From Aotearoamyces nothofagi (taxonomy: Eukaryota > Ascomycota > Leotiomycetes > Leotiales > Tympanidaceae): a DNA stretch of 64,000 nt. Position 1 is the stretch's first letter. Each line of letters begins with the position of its first letter. A program made the translations under genes and the position numbers. This document shows, one piece after another, positions 50,664 to 62,902 of the stretch. The stretch spans positions 496,001 to 560,000 of the forward strand of contig JADDTR010000002.1 of the NCBI GenBank assembly GCA_015345905.1, in the 5' to 3' direction. The notes under the pieces were generated by a model. The model saw only the letters and a program-made list of their open reading frames with translations, searched no databases and had not been told where the DNA came from.

Positions 50664-51815
50664 GTCAAACCCGCCGATTGCTTGCGACCGGGTAGCGCGC
50701 GGTGGGGATTCATGCGCGTGGCGATGCTGCTCAGCCTCTGCGCACGTCTCCACGTTGCCGCCGGCCTAGGGCTGCTGGGCTGCTGGGCTGCCGGGCTGCC
50801 AAGGCCTCACTCAGCCACTGCAAGACTGCACAGCATATGCTCATATACAGCCAAATACGGCCGTATACCGCCAATACCGCACGCTCCTGAAGAGCTTCTT
50901 GTAGACTTGTATGCGTGTAGCCCTCAATAATTCTACTACAGTATGTACTGCACAATCAATACATGCAAGGCGTGCACAGCGATCCAGCAGGCAAGAGACC
51001 CTGGCGCCGCCTGAGGAATGGAACAGTTCCAGTTCCACGACGTTCCACGATGGCCGAGAAACGAGGGCGAGGGCGAGGACGAGGGAGCGTGGTGGCGGAG
51101 AATCACCCGTGATGTCGCGGTACGAAGCAAGGTTCCTAGGGGGACGGCCATCTGGCCCAGCAGGCACGTGAGGGGTGTCGTCTGAGGTCGTGATCTTTCA
51201 TCTTCCTTATCCATCCTCTTCCCTCTCGAGGCCAGCCGGCGCCGTGCACCCAAAATGCCACGCAAAATGCATATCCAGTCAGTAATCGTCTCGTCTCAGC
51301 CACAGATTACGCTGTCACGACGCAGCCACGACGCAAGGACGCTCGAGGCATATTCCTCTCCGGCTGTGTGCACATTGAGCGACTGCAGTAAAAGGAACAC
51401 TATATTATATTGCCCATAGGGCTCAGAGCGAGAAGTGGAGGGCATGAAGGGAGGCAGAGTAATGCGTAATGCGCAATGAGCAATGAGTAGCAACTGATCC
51501 ATCTGTATGCGCGTGTCACGTGGTCTCTCTATCGCTAAAATGACGTTATCCGTGATCGGCACTACCTGCCACAACGAGATCAGATAAATGTCGCGAGAGT
51601 AATCAGGAATCCAATTGTCAATCAATACGCTGGGATAGGCCACCGACCTGCTACCGCGCAGCAAGATTCTCTTTCACATCCATCTCCCATTCTGCACTCA
51701 GATCCTCAACGTCGGCTCCTAAGCATTGCAGTTGCAAAGGGAAAGCTTGATATTTCCCGTTTCTTGCGAGCAAAACTTCATCCTTTCATCTTTGGGGTAA
51801 ACCATCTCCTCCATC

Positions 51816-52739
51816 ATGTCTACAGTGATAGAGATCACCACTGAAGCCGACTTCAACTCTCACATATCCTCTTTGCCACAAACCACCCTCCTTGTCCTCT
51901 CTTTCCACACACCATGGGCGGCTCCGTGCGCGCAGATGTCTACAGTCCTCAAGACGCTCGCCTCGTCATACCCCGCTACTACACCACCCACAACTTCATG
52001 GCTTTCCATCAATGCCGAAGACCTTCCAGATATCTCCGAGAACTACGACGTAACTGCAGTCCCATTCCTCGTACTCGTGCGCAACAATAGCATCCTAGAG
52101 ACCGTATCGGGAAGCGATGCAACAAAGGTTCGGTCTGCAATCGAGAAACACGCAAAAGAAAGCGGCAGTGGCAACGGCTCCGAGCTTCCTCCACTGCAAA
52201 GTGTTACCCCAAGAGAACATACCAATGGTGCCGCAACAAAGGATCCAAGTTCTAATGCGCCTACCGCGAATGGCCCGGCCGCTGCACCACAATACCCCCC
52301 TACAGAACCAGAAAGCCAAAAGGAGGATCTACACAAGCGCTTGAGCAACCTGGTGAAGGCTGCACCAGTAATGCTTTTCATGAAGGGGACACCAAGTTCG
52401 CCGCAGTGCGGCTTCTCGAGGCAGTTAGTTGCGCTACTGAGGGAGCACGGGGTCAGATATGGGTTCTTCAACATTTTGGCAGACGATGAGGTGAGACAAG
52501 GTTTGAAGGAGTTTGCAGATTGGCCAACATTCCCTCAGTTATGGGTTGATGGAGAGCTCATTGGTGGACTTGATATTGTAAGCTGATATTCCTTGGCATT
52601 ATTTGCTTATACTGATACTGTGCAGGTGAAGGAAGAAATAACGAATGATCCGGATTTTTTGAAGGATTATTCGGTGAAGAGCAATGGAGTTCCAGCGGTG
52701 GCACAACAGCAGGCAACTCCTACTGTCCCAACAGCTTGA
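51816..52739 (+). CDS. grx4: Monothiol glutaredoxin, Grx3/Grx4 type
   Basis: Exons 51816..52577 and 52626..52739 (intron 48 nt, phase 0) give 291 residues. An N-terminal thioredoxin-like domain has WAAPC (Trp34-Cys38), a degenerate active site with one cysteine. A Ser/Ala/Pro linker (~115-168) leads to a monothiol glutaredoxin domain: VMLFMKGTPSSPQCGFS with Cys198 in CGFS, then ADWPTFPQLWVDGELIGG. CGFS glutaredoxins of this type bind a bridging [2Fe-2S] cluster with glutathione and deliver iron signals in cytosol and nucleus, including to iron-responsive transcription factors and BolA proteins. The last 37 residues are encoded by exon 2 and end in a Gln/Ala/Thr-rich tail. Confidence 0.93.
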
Positions 52740-54339
52740 TTGAATCGCTTACATCCGCGTATTATCCTCAATTTTTGGATGAAGGACGTTATGCGTTTCT
52801 ACTTAGGCCGGTTGAAAGCCATGGGTTCTTTGAGGTAATCACATTAGATAGAACGGTTGCAACATAATAACGCCTCAGGCGTTCCCGTTTCTGCTTCACA
52901 TGTACCGTATAGCAGCTCAAGACAAGGTAGTTGAGCGCCGGCTTGCAAATCGTCGCATAATTCTACAAGCAAATGGACTCATTTAGGACCCAAATTCAGA
53001 TATAAGACAAACTTACTAATATAAGATCCCTCTTCCTTTTATACTACTATTATTGGGCCCATAAATATAGCGTTGCACGCCAGTTAAAGCACCGAGTTCG
53101 CGACTTCGTCTTTGATAGCCTCCTGGGTAGTCACCTCGCTGTTACTAGCATACCGGGTCCATCGAGGCCGCCAGCAGCATGCATCACCACTTCCTACACC
53201 GAGAAATCGACTGTGCCAAGCACTTACACGTCTCGACAACAACCTCCTGGAAGCCCTTGCCTGCACGGTCGCGGCAATGCCCCCAGCGAGTGTCGTATCA
53301 AGAACCCCATCCGAAGCCCGCAATGCCGCGGAGTCGGCGCAGGGTCTGCTCGCCACGCCCCTGCTGTCCAAGAAGGCGGCCGGCAGTGCGGGCAGCTTTT
53401 TCTTGCTCCGCCCACCCCCCTCCCGGACAGCACCCCCCTCCAGACCCTTTCCTGCTCGCCCGCGCCCGCTTGCTGATCCTTTCTCTCTCCCGCGGCTGAG
53501 CTCGGGGCCATCTCCTGTTGTATACATACACGTACACGTATATCTGATCGGGCACGCGTAGGCGAGCTTCTCCGCAGTTTCGTTGCGAGTTCGTCAATCC
53601 CGTACAAAACCAAATCCCCCTCTCCCCCTCTCCCCCTCCAGTTGCAATCTCTTTGCCGCAGGGATTACCCTCTGGCCTGCACTCTCGATGCAGAGGGCGT
53701 TGCCGCAGCTCACACGTCGAGCCATGCTTCTGAGACGTGAACGCCCTGCGGCCCGAGGGGAGAAGCCTTCGGCCGCGTGATTCTTCACGTGCGCGAGTGC
53801 TAAGTCTTCGGACAGGGCTCAAAGGCTGTCTTGCAGTCTTCGAATGGCCGGAGTCTCCGAGCAGGCAGATAGACGAGTGGGAGAGAACGGCTACCTGCTC
53901 TCTTCCTACGTTATCAGATTTAGGGACGTCCACTGTTGAATGATGCCCTTCTACAGTCTGAAGTACAGGGCACTTTTCATCCGCCGCTGCTTCTGTACTC
54001 TGCATACTGCTACTTGGAAGTATTTAGTGTTTTTATTTTCTGAAAAGTCGTTGACTGTGTGTGATGAACTAGATATTTCTCATTCCAGCCATACGGATTG
54101 ATATCTGTTGGATACATATCATATTGATCTCTATGCACCTGACGACGATGCAGGATCAGGTATCGTTAGAAGTACTGGAGATAAGAAAAACAAGTCTCGT
54201 CCATCTAGAGGCCCCCAAGTAAAGTATTCTACAAACTGTCGTGATGCTCGTCTCTCCCATCAATGCCTCGAATGCGCCTCAAACCACCATAGTGGCTGCC
54301 CAGCTTACACTATACATGCAGATAATTCTGTCTTCATCT
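52740..54339. other. Convergent intergenic region, grx4 to dnm1
   Basis: 1.6 kb. The centre (53100-54000) is GC-rich and has long overlapping open frames on both strands (53112..53561 plus; 53298..54005 minus) without recognisable domains. A small unannotated gene is possible but I cannot support one. Confidence 0.4.
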
Positions 54340-56932
54340 TTACAGGACCTCCCCCACGATCTTTGCCGCCTCTCTATATGTCCTCAACAACTTCTCGCAC
54401 TTCTCTCGCTCCTTCTTCACTGCATCATCTTCATAGAGTAGTTCTTCGAATAGAGACTCTTTGTACAGCTCACTTACTAGTCGGTTCTGAACGACGTCCT
54501 TAGAATGATTGACCAGAAGATGCATGACTGCTTTTGGGACTTGATCGGCTATTGACTCTCTAACAATATTGAAGTACGAGGATATCAATGCTCGGATGAG
54601 TTCTGTCTCCATTGCTTCGCGATCAGTGAGAGCTGGTTCATTGTTATTCCCCTATAATTCGTCAGTTTAATTCATTCAAATATCTCCTACGCAACTCACA
54701 AATGGTGAATTATAGTCGTAATCTCTCTGTGCACGGCCGAGCTCATAGTCATCCTCTCGCGATTGCTGGGCAGGCGTTCGTTGAACGGAACGCTCCTCTT
54801 GTCTTCGAATGCTTTGGCTGAAGCTTGGCTCGGTGCTATGGCTGACATGTCTACCAAGATTTGGATTGTATGCCGAAGACGAACCTTGGCCTGTTCCAGC
54901 AGTACCAGACGGTATCCCACCTTCCTTTCCAAAGAAATAGTTTAGGAACGAATCTCGGGCCCCACCGGCAGTTTGGCCATTAACCCTTGGCGGCGAGCTA
55001 GACCGCTGGCCATTCAAAGTGGCGGCTATGCCACTGCTGCCGTTCTCTCGTATGGCAGGAGACATACTCCGAGCGCCCTTGTGGGGGTTCTTTCGATTTG
55101 GCAAATCTACACCGTTTTCATCATTTTCCTCTGGGGTTTCGGCACCATTGGTATTTGCAAGCTCTTTCTGGCGCCTACGTTCACGCCTCTCACGCTCCTC
55201 TTGCAGGAGCTTTCTTTTTTCCTTTTCCTGCTTATTTGATACGACATTGCTCATAGCTGCCGCAGCTCCAAGGAAATTTGGATGGTTGGTATTTATGTAT
55301 GCTCTTTGTATAGAGATGAGTGATTCGACATAATTCGAAGCAGGCCCTAGACGCTCACGGAGTAGATCAGAAACTACTTCGATGAGTTTACCTTGAAGCC
55401 GTGGAAAGCGTGTTAATTCGGTTGATCCACAGGTATGGCAGATCTTGATAAGCTCTTCATATACGAGCTCTACACATCTTTGACTGGGGATTTCCAGGAG
55501 CTTAATCTGCGGCTTGACAAGGAGGTCGAATGCAAGTTCTGGGACGAAGAGGCTGGGCCGCGGTCCTGTGGAGTTTCTGATCGCTGTCCGGATATCCAGC
55601 GCAGAGAGGTTGGTCGTCGGGTCTATTGTCTCCAAAGAGTTGCCAAAAACAGAATTGAATATGTAGTATATTCTGGCGCCCCCGCAAAGCTCCTTGGTAG
55701 ATATTTCAGTCGATGTACCATCTATAGACGAGATAAAAGACGAGGCGAATCTAGTCATGAGTTGTAAAATCAGCGACCCACGATGTTCCTTGCCACTGAA
55801 ATGCATATCTCCATAGCTTGCCAATTCCTGCTGAGTTTGTCCCATCAGAGTATTCAAACGAGCCTTGATATCAGGAAGACGCTCGCGGATGTGAGCCATC
55901 AGTGTTGAATTCAGGCTCTTAGCCAAGAACTGAGTACCACATCGGTTGGCCATATTCCGATAAGCAGGGTGATGTCTGAAAAAATCCGATTCCGACTTCA
56001 ACGCTTCAGCCAAAGATTTGTTGCCTTGGATATCTTGCTGAGATCGATTTACCACCCCGATAAACCCGAGTTTTAATGGGTAGACTCGTCCAGAGAGAAT
56101 GTCCAGTGCATTGGTACCGTGATCCATAAGATCTATCTTTGTGAGAACACCGATTGTTCGGCGGCCAAGAGGATCGACATGCCGCGCCAGTTTGAGGGCC
56201 TCTGAGTTGACAATATCAACATTTGCAGGCGAGACCGCCAGAATGATGCTGTTTGGTTTTGCAATGTATTCTGAGATTAGGTTTCGTGTCTGTTTCTCGA
56301 TATCGGTGGGCTGGTCCCCAATAGGTACCTGAACAGTGGTTATTAGCTGGCCATATTTTCAACAAGCAGAACGTGCTTACCTTGGTCAATCCTGGTAGAT
56401 CGACCAGAGTCAAGCTAAGTACATGCGGAGAGTATATCTTGAGATTGATGGGCTGCCTATTGATGCCTTTGTTGTTTCCCGCTATCCGCGCTGTCTCATT
56501 CTCGATTTCTCGTTTGACGTCTTGAAAATCGGTAAACCTGCGACTAGGTATGTGATGAAACTCTGCCCATTCTGGCTGTGCTGCTACGCTTGCTGGTGTA
56601 TGTGGGACATGAACTTCGTCCCCTTCTGGTGCATCCTCATCGCTCGGTACGTTGATTAATTGTAGGATGAGGGGCCTTCGTGTGACTATGCCACTACCTC
56701 GAGGCAGGAAATCACGTCCAACGATGTTCTCAAGCACGGATGATTTTCCAGATGACTGCGAGCCTACGACAACCTGGTATGTTGGTTAGAACATAATGAA
56801 CCCTTGGAAACAACAGTTACAGCCGTGACTTACAATCTGTGGCAAATCCAAGGAGTCATTTCCGATCGTGTTAAAGACAAGATCTTGAAGTTTATTCACT
56901 ATCCCAAGTAAATCCTCGCCTAACGATGCCAT
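54340..56932 (-). CDS. dnm1: Dynamin-related GTPase Dnm1 (mitochondrial and peroxisomal fission)
   Basis: Minus-strand exons 56834..56932, 56381..56773, 54700..56328 and 54340..54651 (introns 60, 52 and 48 nt) give 810 residues. The GTPase domain has G1 GSQSSGKS (37-44), G3 DLPGLTK (~158-164) and G4 TKID (~227-230). The stalk includes [17 protein letters not shown] variable insert (~525-690) is charged then Ser/Gly-rich and contains [10 protein letters not shown], the insert-B feature of Dnm1/Drp1. A GTPase effector domain (~707-810) ends the protein ([15 protein letters not shown]). Dnm1 oligomerises on mitochondria and peroxisomes through Fis1/Mdv1-type adaptors. The closest alternative is Vps1, but the insert and the [20 protein letters not shown] block are Dnm1-like. 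Confidence 0.92.
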
Positions 56933-57500
56933 CTTGCTGATTCGGATGCCAGAATGGATGAGCAAAAGATGCTCGCTGAGCCGGACCTAGGGATTCGCGT
57001 CGGTAACAACAGTTCTCTCAATGGCCGCAGTCCCTAACCACTTGGAACGCGTCTGTGTGGTAAACAGGTAGGTGTAATAGTGGCAATTGAAAGATTGATA
57101 AGGTACTGGTCCTCAGCTATCCTTCCGATCAGGGAAGTTTGGCGGCCAATGTTTACTCCGTGGTATATATTCAAGTAACGGGTGAAGTAGCTGCGCTAAC
57201 TCGGGAGGCCATAGCCACATGAGGCGTTTCGGCCAGAACTTTGAGGCCTGCAGCGATAACCATGAATCATGATTTGCCGTGCACTTCCGACTCGGACACC
57301 CCGTCACACGTCTTCTGATTCCTAAAACATAGTTCGTATAAATCTCTTAACCTTGTCATTTGACCTCGTATTATTTGGTTCAGCACAATTCAAATGCACA
57401 TGTAGAGTTACACTTTATCTTAATTGAAATAGCATGGCCACGCGCTCCAAAGGCAGAGAGGCATATGTAGAAAGGGTGAGCCAGAAGAAAGAGGTGCTCC
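56933..57500. other. Intergenic region, PEBP gene to dnm1
   Basis: 568 bp between two minus-strand genes: the dnm1 promoter plus the PEBP 3' UTR. No other feature seen. Confidence 0.45.
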
Positions 57501-58417
57501 TCAAATAGTGTGTGCTACAGTATTCTGTTTCTTATGTTCGGCATAAAAGAAATTTGCCCCCACAACTTTCAAGCCTTCCTTTTCTGCCCAGTCTCGAACC
57601 CCGTGGCGCGCCTTACCTGTTCCCCAATGTGAACGTTCGGATGGTGCAGTAAGGTTTGTATTGTCCCCCTGCAGAAGGACAAATACATAACGGTGAAACC
57701 CTGTATTCTTCGGTGGTGCTGGGGCCTTGTCTGTGGGTGGTGGTATATCTTAGCGATCTGAGGCTTGCTCATGAGAGGATGATAAGTATTATAGAATATT
57801 TAGATTATGACGGAATGTTAAAATAGCTTACACTCGACAAGCTCCTTCAGGCGCTGTGCGACATTCCCTTTGGCTCTTGCCTCTTTCCAGTCGCCATCCG
57901 GCAACATGACAACATCTTCTAGGACAATGGCAACCCAATGGCACATTTCACTTCCCTCAGGATCCTCCCGCTTAGGGACATCGGGATCCGTGAGAGCAAC
58001 CGTGAAATTCAGGCCATCTTCGGGCTTTGAATGGGGGCATGTTATCCGAACGAAAGGTTCTTTCTTGACATCTTTAGGCTTTATTTTGTTTCCCAAGTAT
58101 ACATCATTCTTCGACTTAGGGTAATAGATGCGCAGGAAGCAGATGGGATTGAAATCATCAAGGACTTCGGGAATGATCTTTGCTTTCTCCAGGCTAAGTA
58201 ATCGTTAGAAAGGGGCTTTGTTGAAATAGCAAAGCACTCAAAGCTTGGTTAAAAGGCTGTGAGCTGCAACTTACGCATCGTGGAAATTGTCCAGATCTTT
58301 CCTGTGGCGGTGAGGAAGTACTACCTGCTCGTTCTGCCGATCTACCTGCGGTACCGCCCTACAGAAGTTTAGTGCTGATAGGAAAAGTAGTATGATCCAG
58401 ACCGTGTTCGAAACCAT
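57501..58417 (-). CDS. Secreted phosphatidylethanolamine-binding protein (PEBP family)
   Basis: Minus-strand exons 58275..58417, 57832..58193 and 57501..57748 (introns 81 and 83 nt) give 250 residues. The N-terminus MVSNTVWIILLLFLSALNF is a signal peptide, probably cut after CRA. The PEBP domain has the two ligand-pocket signatures: DPDVPKREDPEGSEMCHWVA (the DPDxP...H motif) and TGFHRYVFVLLQG (the GxHR motif). The C-terminal SHWGTGKARHGVRDWAEKEG and VVGANFFYAEHKKQ are typical of fungal members. The family includes the yeast carboxypeptidase Y inhibitor Tfs1; secreted fungal forms have been found in culture filtrates, but their role is not settled. Lipid or protease binding is inferred only from family. 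Confidence 0.88.
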
Positions 58418-59089
58418 CTTGACAGCGTCGGATACCGAGAAAAAGGAGCTGCCTACGAATGCACTGATAAAGAATTCAATTGGGATTTTGCTTCTGAATG
58501 CATACTGATAAATGGCATACTACCAGATTCTTGGTCGTCACATCCCTTTCCCCGCATGATCTTAAGTTTTACTTGGATGGGGCACCTTATGGATAGACGT
58601 CATCGGAGATGTCGCCATTGGATAACCATTGGCTATTTCACCCTTGGGATCTACGAGATGCTGTATTATCCTAAAGAAGAAACTTGCCACAAGATCGAAT
58701 GCCTGATGCTTTATTCTTTCTCTTGTAGGATCATTAGAAAGCTTGTCGAGGGCTTTCAAAGAGATATCATTGTCGCTAGCGCCTTAGCATCCTCTCCAAG
58801 AGACGGCGACCTACCTTAAGTTGTAGCCCTCCCTGTTAAGGTCGCGGTATATAAACAAGGTCAACCAGGATCCTCTTTACATGACAAGTACATGCAACTT
58901 AACGGGCATACCCAAGCAAGGGAATTTTCAATTTAAGCCAGCAGTTTACGGTCCTACGGGTAAAGCCTGCCACTGTATATATTAACTGCTTACACAGTCC
59001 CATCAAACTTTTGAATTAAATGGTGGGATATGACCAAGGTTCATCACTTCGTAAATTTCATATCATGAACCATACTTTCTAAGAGCAAG
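58418..59089. other. Intergenic region, unknown protein gene to PEBP gene
   Basis: 670 bp, AT-rich; contains the PEBP promoter. An 87-residue plus-strand frame (58556..58819) has no motif. Confidence 0.45.
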
Positions 59090-60112
59090 TCATGATTTCC
59101 GTAAGTGACCAAGGACAAGACTAAGCCGTCTAAGCGCCTTAGACCGCTCATCACGACCTCCATTAGGATCGTGTTTCATCGCTTCGACTTCCTGACGAGC
59201 TTCTATGACGAGAGGCATAAGATCCCCCCAGACTTCATCCGTATATCGAGTTAGGACACCTTCCCATTGATCCATCCACCTCAGCCTAGCTTCTTCGCCC
59301 CGCACACTTTGACCAAAATATATATATGACTCCTCGGCGTTTACATCGGTAATCGGCTGTGCTGAGGAGTTGGCAGAAGCGGTGGCCATCTGGGGCAGTA
59401 GATTCAAAGGATCATCGGCCCGGGGGCTTTTATGAGATTCTGGCAGAGGCAGGAGTTCCTTCATCATTGCCCGAAGCATTAAAACCTGTTGTTTCGTCAA
59501 GTTCCAGTTGTCTGCTTCTTCCTGAGCGGGATCAAGATCCATCCAATCAACTGGCGCAACGGGTTTGGATAGAATTGCTAGTACACCTTCCCCATCATGA
59601 CTCTCCTGCTCTTTGACCGAGTTATAAGGAGTAGGCTGTCGGCTTGGAAAGGATGTGTCCTGTGCCGTAGTTTCATAGGATCCAACGGGCGCTTCTGGAT
59701 TCGTCTCAGCAGACGGAGTGAAGGTATCAATTCCGTCGAGAAATGCAGAAAATTCATCCTCAGCATCGTAAATGTGCTGGTCCGCGGCGCCTTGTCTGAA
59801 CGAGGCAGGTGACTGCTGATGCTGATCAGGAAAAGTCTTGGTATGAGACACCTGAGAGCTCTCAGCCCAAGTTGAGCTGCTACCGGCTCCAGACGATTGC
59901 CCTTTCCCTGAATTTGCTAATACAGAAGCAGCATGGTTATTCAACTCGTTGCTGCCCGGAGGTGCGAATGCACTGCGCGCCAGTCCAACGGCCGAGGTTG
60001 CCATCCTCTCCAGCACAGAGTTTGTTTTTTCATTTGTAACATTCGTGTTGGCATTATTCGTATTGGAATCACCGACGGCGGTTGCGCGTCCTTTGCCCTT
60101 GCCATCGCTCAT
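59090..60112 (-). CDS. Hypothetical protein, 340 aa
   Basis: A single exon starting MSDGKGKGRATAV; the frame is open slightly further upstream, but from a GTG only. The first ~210 residues are Asn/Ser/Gln/Asp-rich and probably disordered, with an acidic DEFSAFLDGIDTF patch and VDWMDLDP. Residues ~205-340 are helical and better ordered: NWNLTKQQVLMLRAMMKELL, SYIYFGQSVRGEEARLRWMD, WEGVLTRYTDEVWGDLMPLV and EARQEVEAMK. I do not recognise the family. No signal peptide or membrane helix is visible. It lies head-to-head with cdc55, so a shared promoter region is possible. Confidence 0.7.
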   Translation of the reverse strand: MSDGKGKGRATAVGDSNTNNANTNVTNEKTNSVLERMATSAVGLARSAFAPPGSNELNNHAASVLANSGKGQSSGAGSSSTWAESSQVSHTKTFPDQHQQSPASFRQGAADQHIYDAEDEFSAFLDGIDTFTPSAETNPEAPVGSYETTAQDTSFPSRQPTPYNSVKEQESHDGEGVLAILSKPVAPVDWMDLDPAQEEADNWNLTKQQVLMLRAMMKELLPLPESHKSPRADDPLNLLPQMATASANSSAQPITDVNAEESYIYFGQSVRGEEARLRWMDQWEGVLTRYTDEVWGDLMPLVIEARQEVEAMKHDPNGGRDERSKALRRLSLVLGHLRKS

Positions 60113-61052
60113 CACGTCGTTGGGGAATCATTGAAATCGTGAAGCTGGACCGGCTGAAGACGAGGCTCGCCCAAATGCATGTGCACGATATAGTATGATC
60201 AAGGCACACTTGCTCCACTCCGCTTAAGGCCCCGCCATAGCACGTGACTGACGTTTTCAATTCTAACGTGATAGAACTTTAGGAAGCCGTAAATATTCGC
60301 AAAACATTGAAAAGTAGAGTAGAAGCTCGGGCATAATATTTAAATGGACATGGGTTCTGAAGGTATGAATTTTCCCAACCTCTATCCAACACTTGGGACC
60401 TTCCGACCTAAATGCGTCGATTAGTACTTTGTCATGCCATGACATTTAGAGAATCTAATATCAATACACATAGAAAACAATTGATTCATAAAACGTCTTA
60501 AGTAGATAGGTTACACAATATCAGAACTTATCACAATGAAGTATAATGAAAGAATTGTGAAGGGATGTTGTTGATTTGCACATTTCCCTGTTCCCATGCA
60601 TCTTTGTAATCGCTACCTACGTATTTGGGCGCCCTGTTGAGGCTGATTGCGCACTACACCTCTCGTCACTTGCCGAATACAGCAAGGACCCTACAACTTC
60701 AAGCACATTCATCTCGACTTTTGACGCGACACCTGATCATATACCCTTTAGGCTGTGACATTCATTCTATCCTCGATAACTTCAGCTTCAGTAAGTCCCG
60801 CACATTTGCTGTTCTTTTCGTCGTCGTTGATGCGAGTCTTCGCCGTGTGGGCTGCTCTTCTTCGCTTTCTCCTCCAGATCACTGCATATGCTAGGACCTC
60901 TTGATCTTACATCAGCCTGACTTTTTGTGCTATAGGAAGACTATAGACAACACCGCACTCACCCGTACATTGAGTCAACCACGGGTCTCGAAAATTACCT
61001 ACGCAGGACACGATATTGAGGAAGGCGGTCACCTTTGAGACGGGTTGGAAAG
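60113..61052. other. Divergent region between unknown protein gene and cdc55
   Basis: 940 bp holding both promoters and a probable cdc55 leader. Short frames (60576..60894) have no motif. Confidence 0.45.
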
Positions 61053-62902
61053 ATGGTAGAAGGAGAAGCGAACTCTCCAACATGGAAGTTCACACAGTTA
61101 GTCAAGCCATTCTCGGTAGATGTTGGACCTTGGCGCAAACAGCTGTCTGCTGCGTTTTGGTTTCTGCCAAAGCGTTGTGGACTGAAACTCAAGATCAAGA
61201 GACGTTTGCTAACTAAGAATGCAGATGCTTCGGCGATAAAGGAGATGTGGAGGACATTACTGAAGGTGAGTAAATTCTTTTCGCCTCAAGGCCATGCACA
61301 TTGTGCAGAGAATCACTTGTTACTGGGCCCCTTTGCAAAAGACTACACAATCTAACGCGTCGTTGATGTAGCCGACATAATTTCCACCGTTGAGTTTGAT
61401 CATACGGGAAATTATCTTGCTACCGGAGATAAAGGTGGAAGAGTGGTGCTGTTCGAGAGGAATGAAACGGTATGGACACAGCGATGATGCTCTTTAATGC
61501 GTCAACATAGCAAGACACTGACGAGCCACAGAAAAAAACCTGCGAATACAAATTCCACACCGAGTTTCAATCCCACGAGCCAGAATTCGATTACTTGAAG
61601 TCACTCGAAATTGAAGAGAAAATCAACAAAATAAAATGGTGTAGACGCCAAAATGCTTCACATTACCTTCTTTCAACGAATGACAAGACGATCAAGTTGT
61701 GGAAGGTATTCGAGAAGTCCTTGAAGGTGGTTGCGGAGAACAATCTTTCTCATGACTTGACGCCGGGGACAGCTGCCGGTGGAGGCGGTGCGCCGCGAAC
61801 TATGTCGAATGTCCATTTCAACAGCTCTATGGATTTAAAACTGCCTCGACTGACACATCACGATACGGTTGTTGCCGCGGTACCTCGCCGTACTTATGCA
61901 AATGCCCATGCATACCACATCAACAGCATATCAGTCAATAGTGATGGAGAAACGTTCATCAGCAGTGACGATCTAAGAATAAACCTGTGGAATATGAATA
62001 TTCAGGACCAAAGTTTCAACATTGTTGACATTAAACCAGCAAATATGGAGGAGCTCACTGAAGTGATCACAGCCGCAGAATTCCATCCCCAGAGCTGCAA
62101 CTGGTTTATGTATGCTAGTTCGAAGGGTACTATCAAACTTGCAGATATGCGAGAGAGTGCTCTCTGCGATCAGCATGCAAAACGTATGCACCGATTCCCT
62201 CAATAGATGGTTCAAAGCTAATATGAAATTTTCAGAATTCGAACAAGAAGAAGACCCCTCCGCACGCTCGTTCTTCTCCGAAATAATATCCTCTATCTCA
62301 GATGTACGATTTTCTTACGATGGACGCTACATCTTATCAAGAGACTACCTCACAGTGAAGATTTGGGATGTGAATATGGAGCGGCAACCCGTGAAGACGA
62401 TACCTATCCATGAACATCTACGCCCTAGACTTTGTGACACATACGAGAATGATAGCATTTTTGATAAGTTCGAGGTTGTGTTCTCTGGAGATGCCAAGAA
62501 CGTTATGACGGGTAGCTACAATAATAACTTCATGATCTATCCCTCGGATCCAGATAAGGAAGTTGAGGTTGTTCTTCAAGCCGATAAGTCGGCATTCAAA
62601 GCCAAGAAGGTAGGAGTGCCAACGCCAATCAACTCCTCCACAAGCCCAACGGCAACAAATGGAAAGAAGGGTGGTTCAAGAGCAGGAAGTCCAGCCGCAG
62701 GTGCAAGCGGACAAGGAGGAAGAATGAGAAAGGAGACAGACGCAGACCAGATTGATTTCAACAAGAAGATTTTGCACATGAGCTGGCATCCCTTTGAAGA
62801 TAGCATTGCGATTGCAGCGACGAATAATGTAAGTCTCCATACAAACTGCCCTCGGATTCCAGCTGACACATATTACAGCTCTTCGTTTTCTCAGCATTGT
62901 AG
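61053..62902 (+). CDS. cdc55: PP2A regulatory B subunit (B55 / Cdc55)
   Basis: Six exons 61053..61096, 61225..61265, 61372..61469, 61532..62183, 62236..62828 and 62879..62902 (introns 128, 106, 62, 52 and 50 nt) give 483 residues. The first exons are tiny (44 and 41 nt) and the last encodes only LFVFSAL. The protein is a seven-bladed WD40 propeller with the invariant B55 segments [79 protein letters not shown] and [19 protein letters not shown] low-complexity Ser/Gly/Lys insert sits near blade 7 ([17 protein letters not shown]). It targets PP2A to substrates in mitotic exit, morphogenesis and nutrient signalling. The start is the first ATG of exon 1 ([15 protein letters not shown]). Confidence 0.94.

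Larger units (their letters stand above)
49833..51815. other. GC-rich intergenic region, CYSTM-like gene to grx4
   Basis: 2 kb between head-to-head genes with two short tandem repeats (listed) and no convincing gene; open frames of up to 169 residues are composed of Ser/His/Gln repeats or have no motif. It presumably includes both promoters and leaders. Confidence 0.45.

Noticed and set aside
54340-56932. Call as Vps1 rather than Dnm1
   Set aside because: The long variable insert with FLNYFFGK and the [15 protein letters not shown] and [10 protein letters not shown] blocks are Dnm1/Drp1 features; Vps1 is shorter and differs in these blocks.
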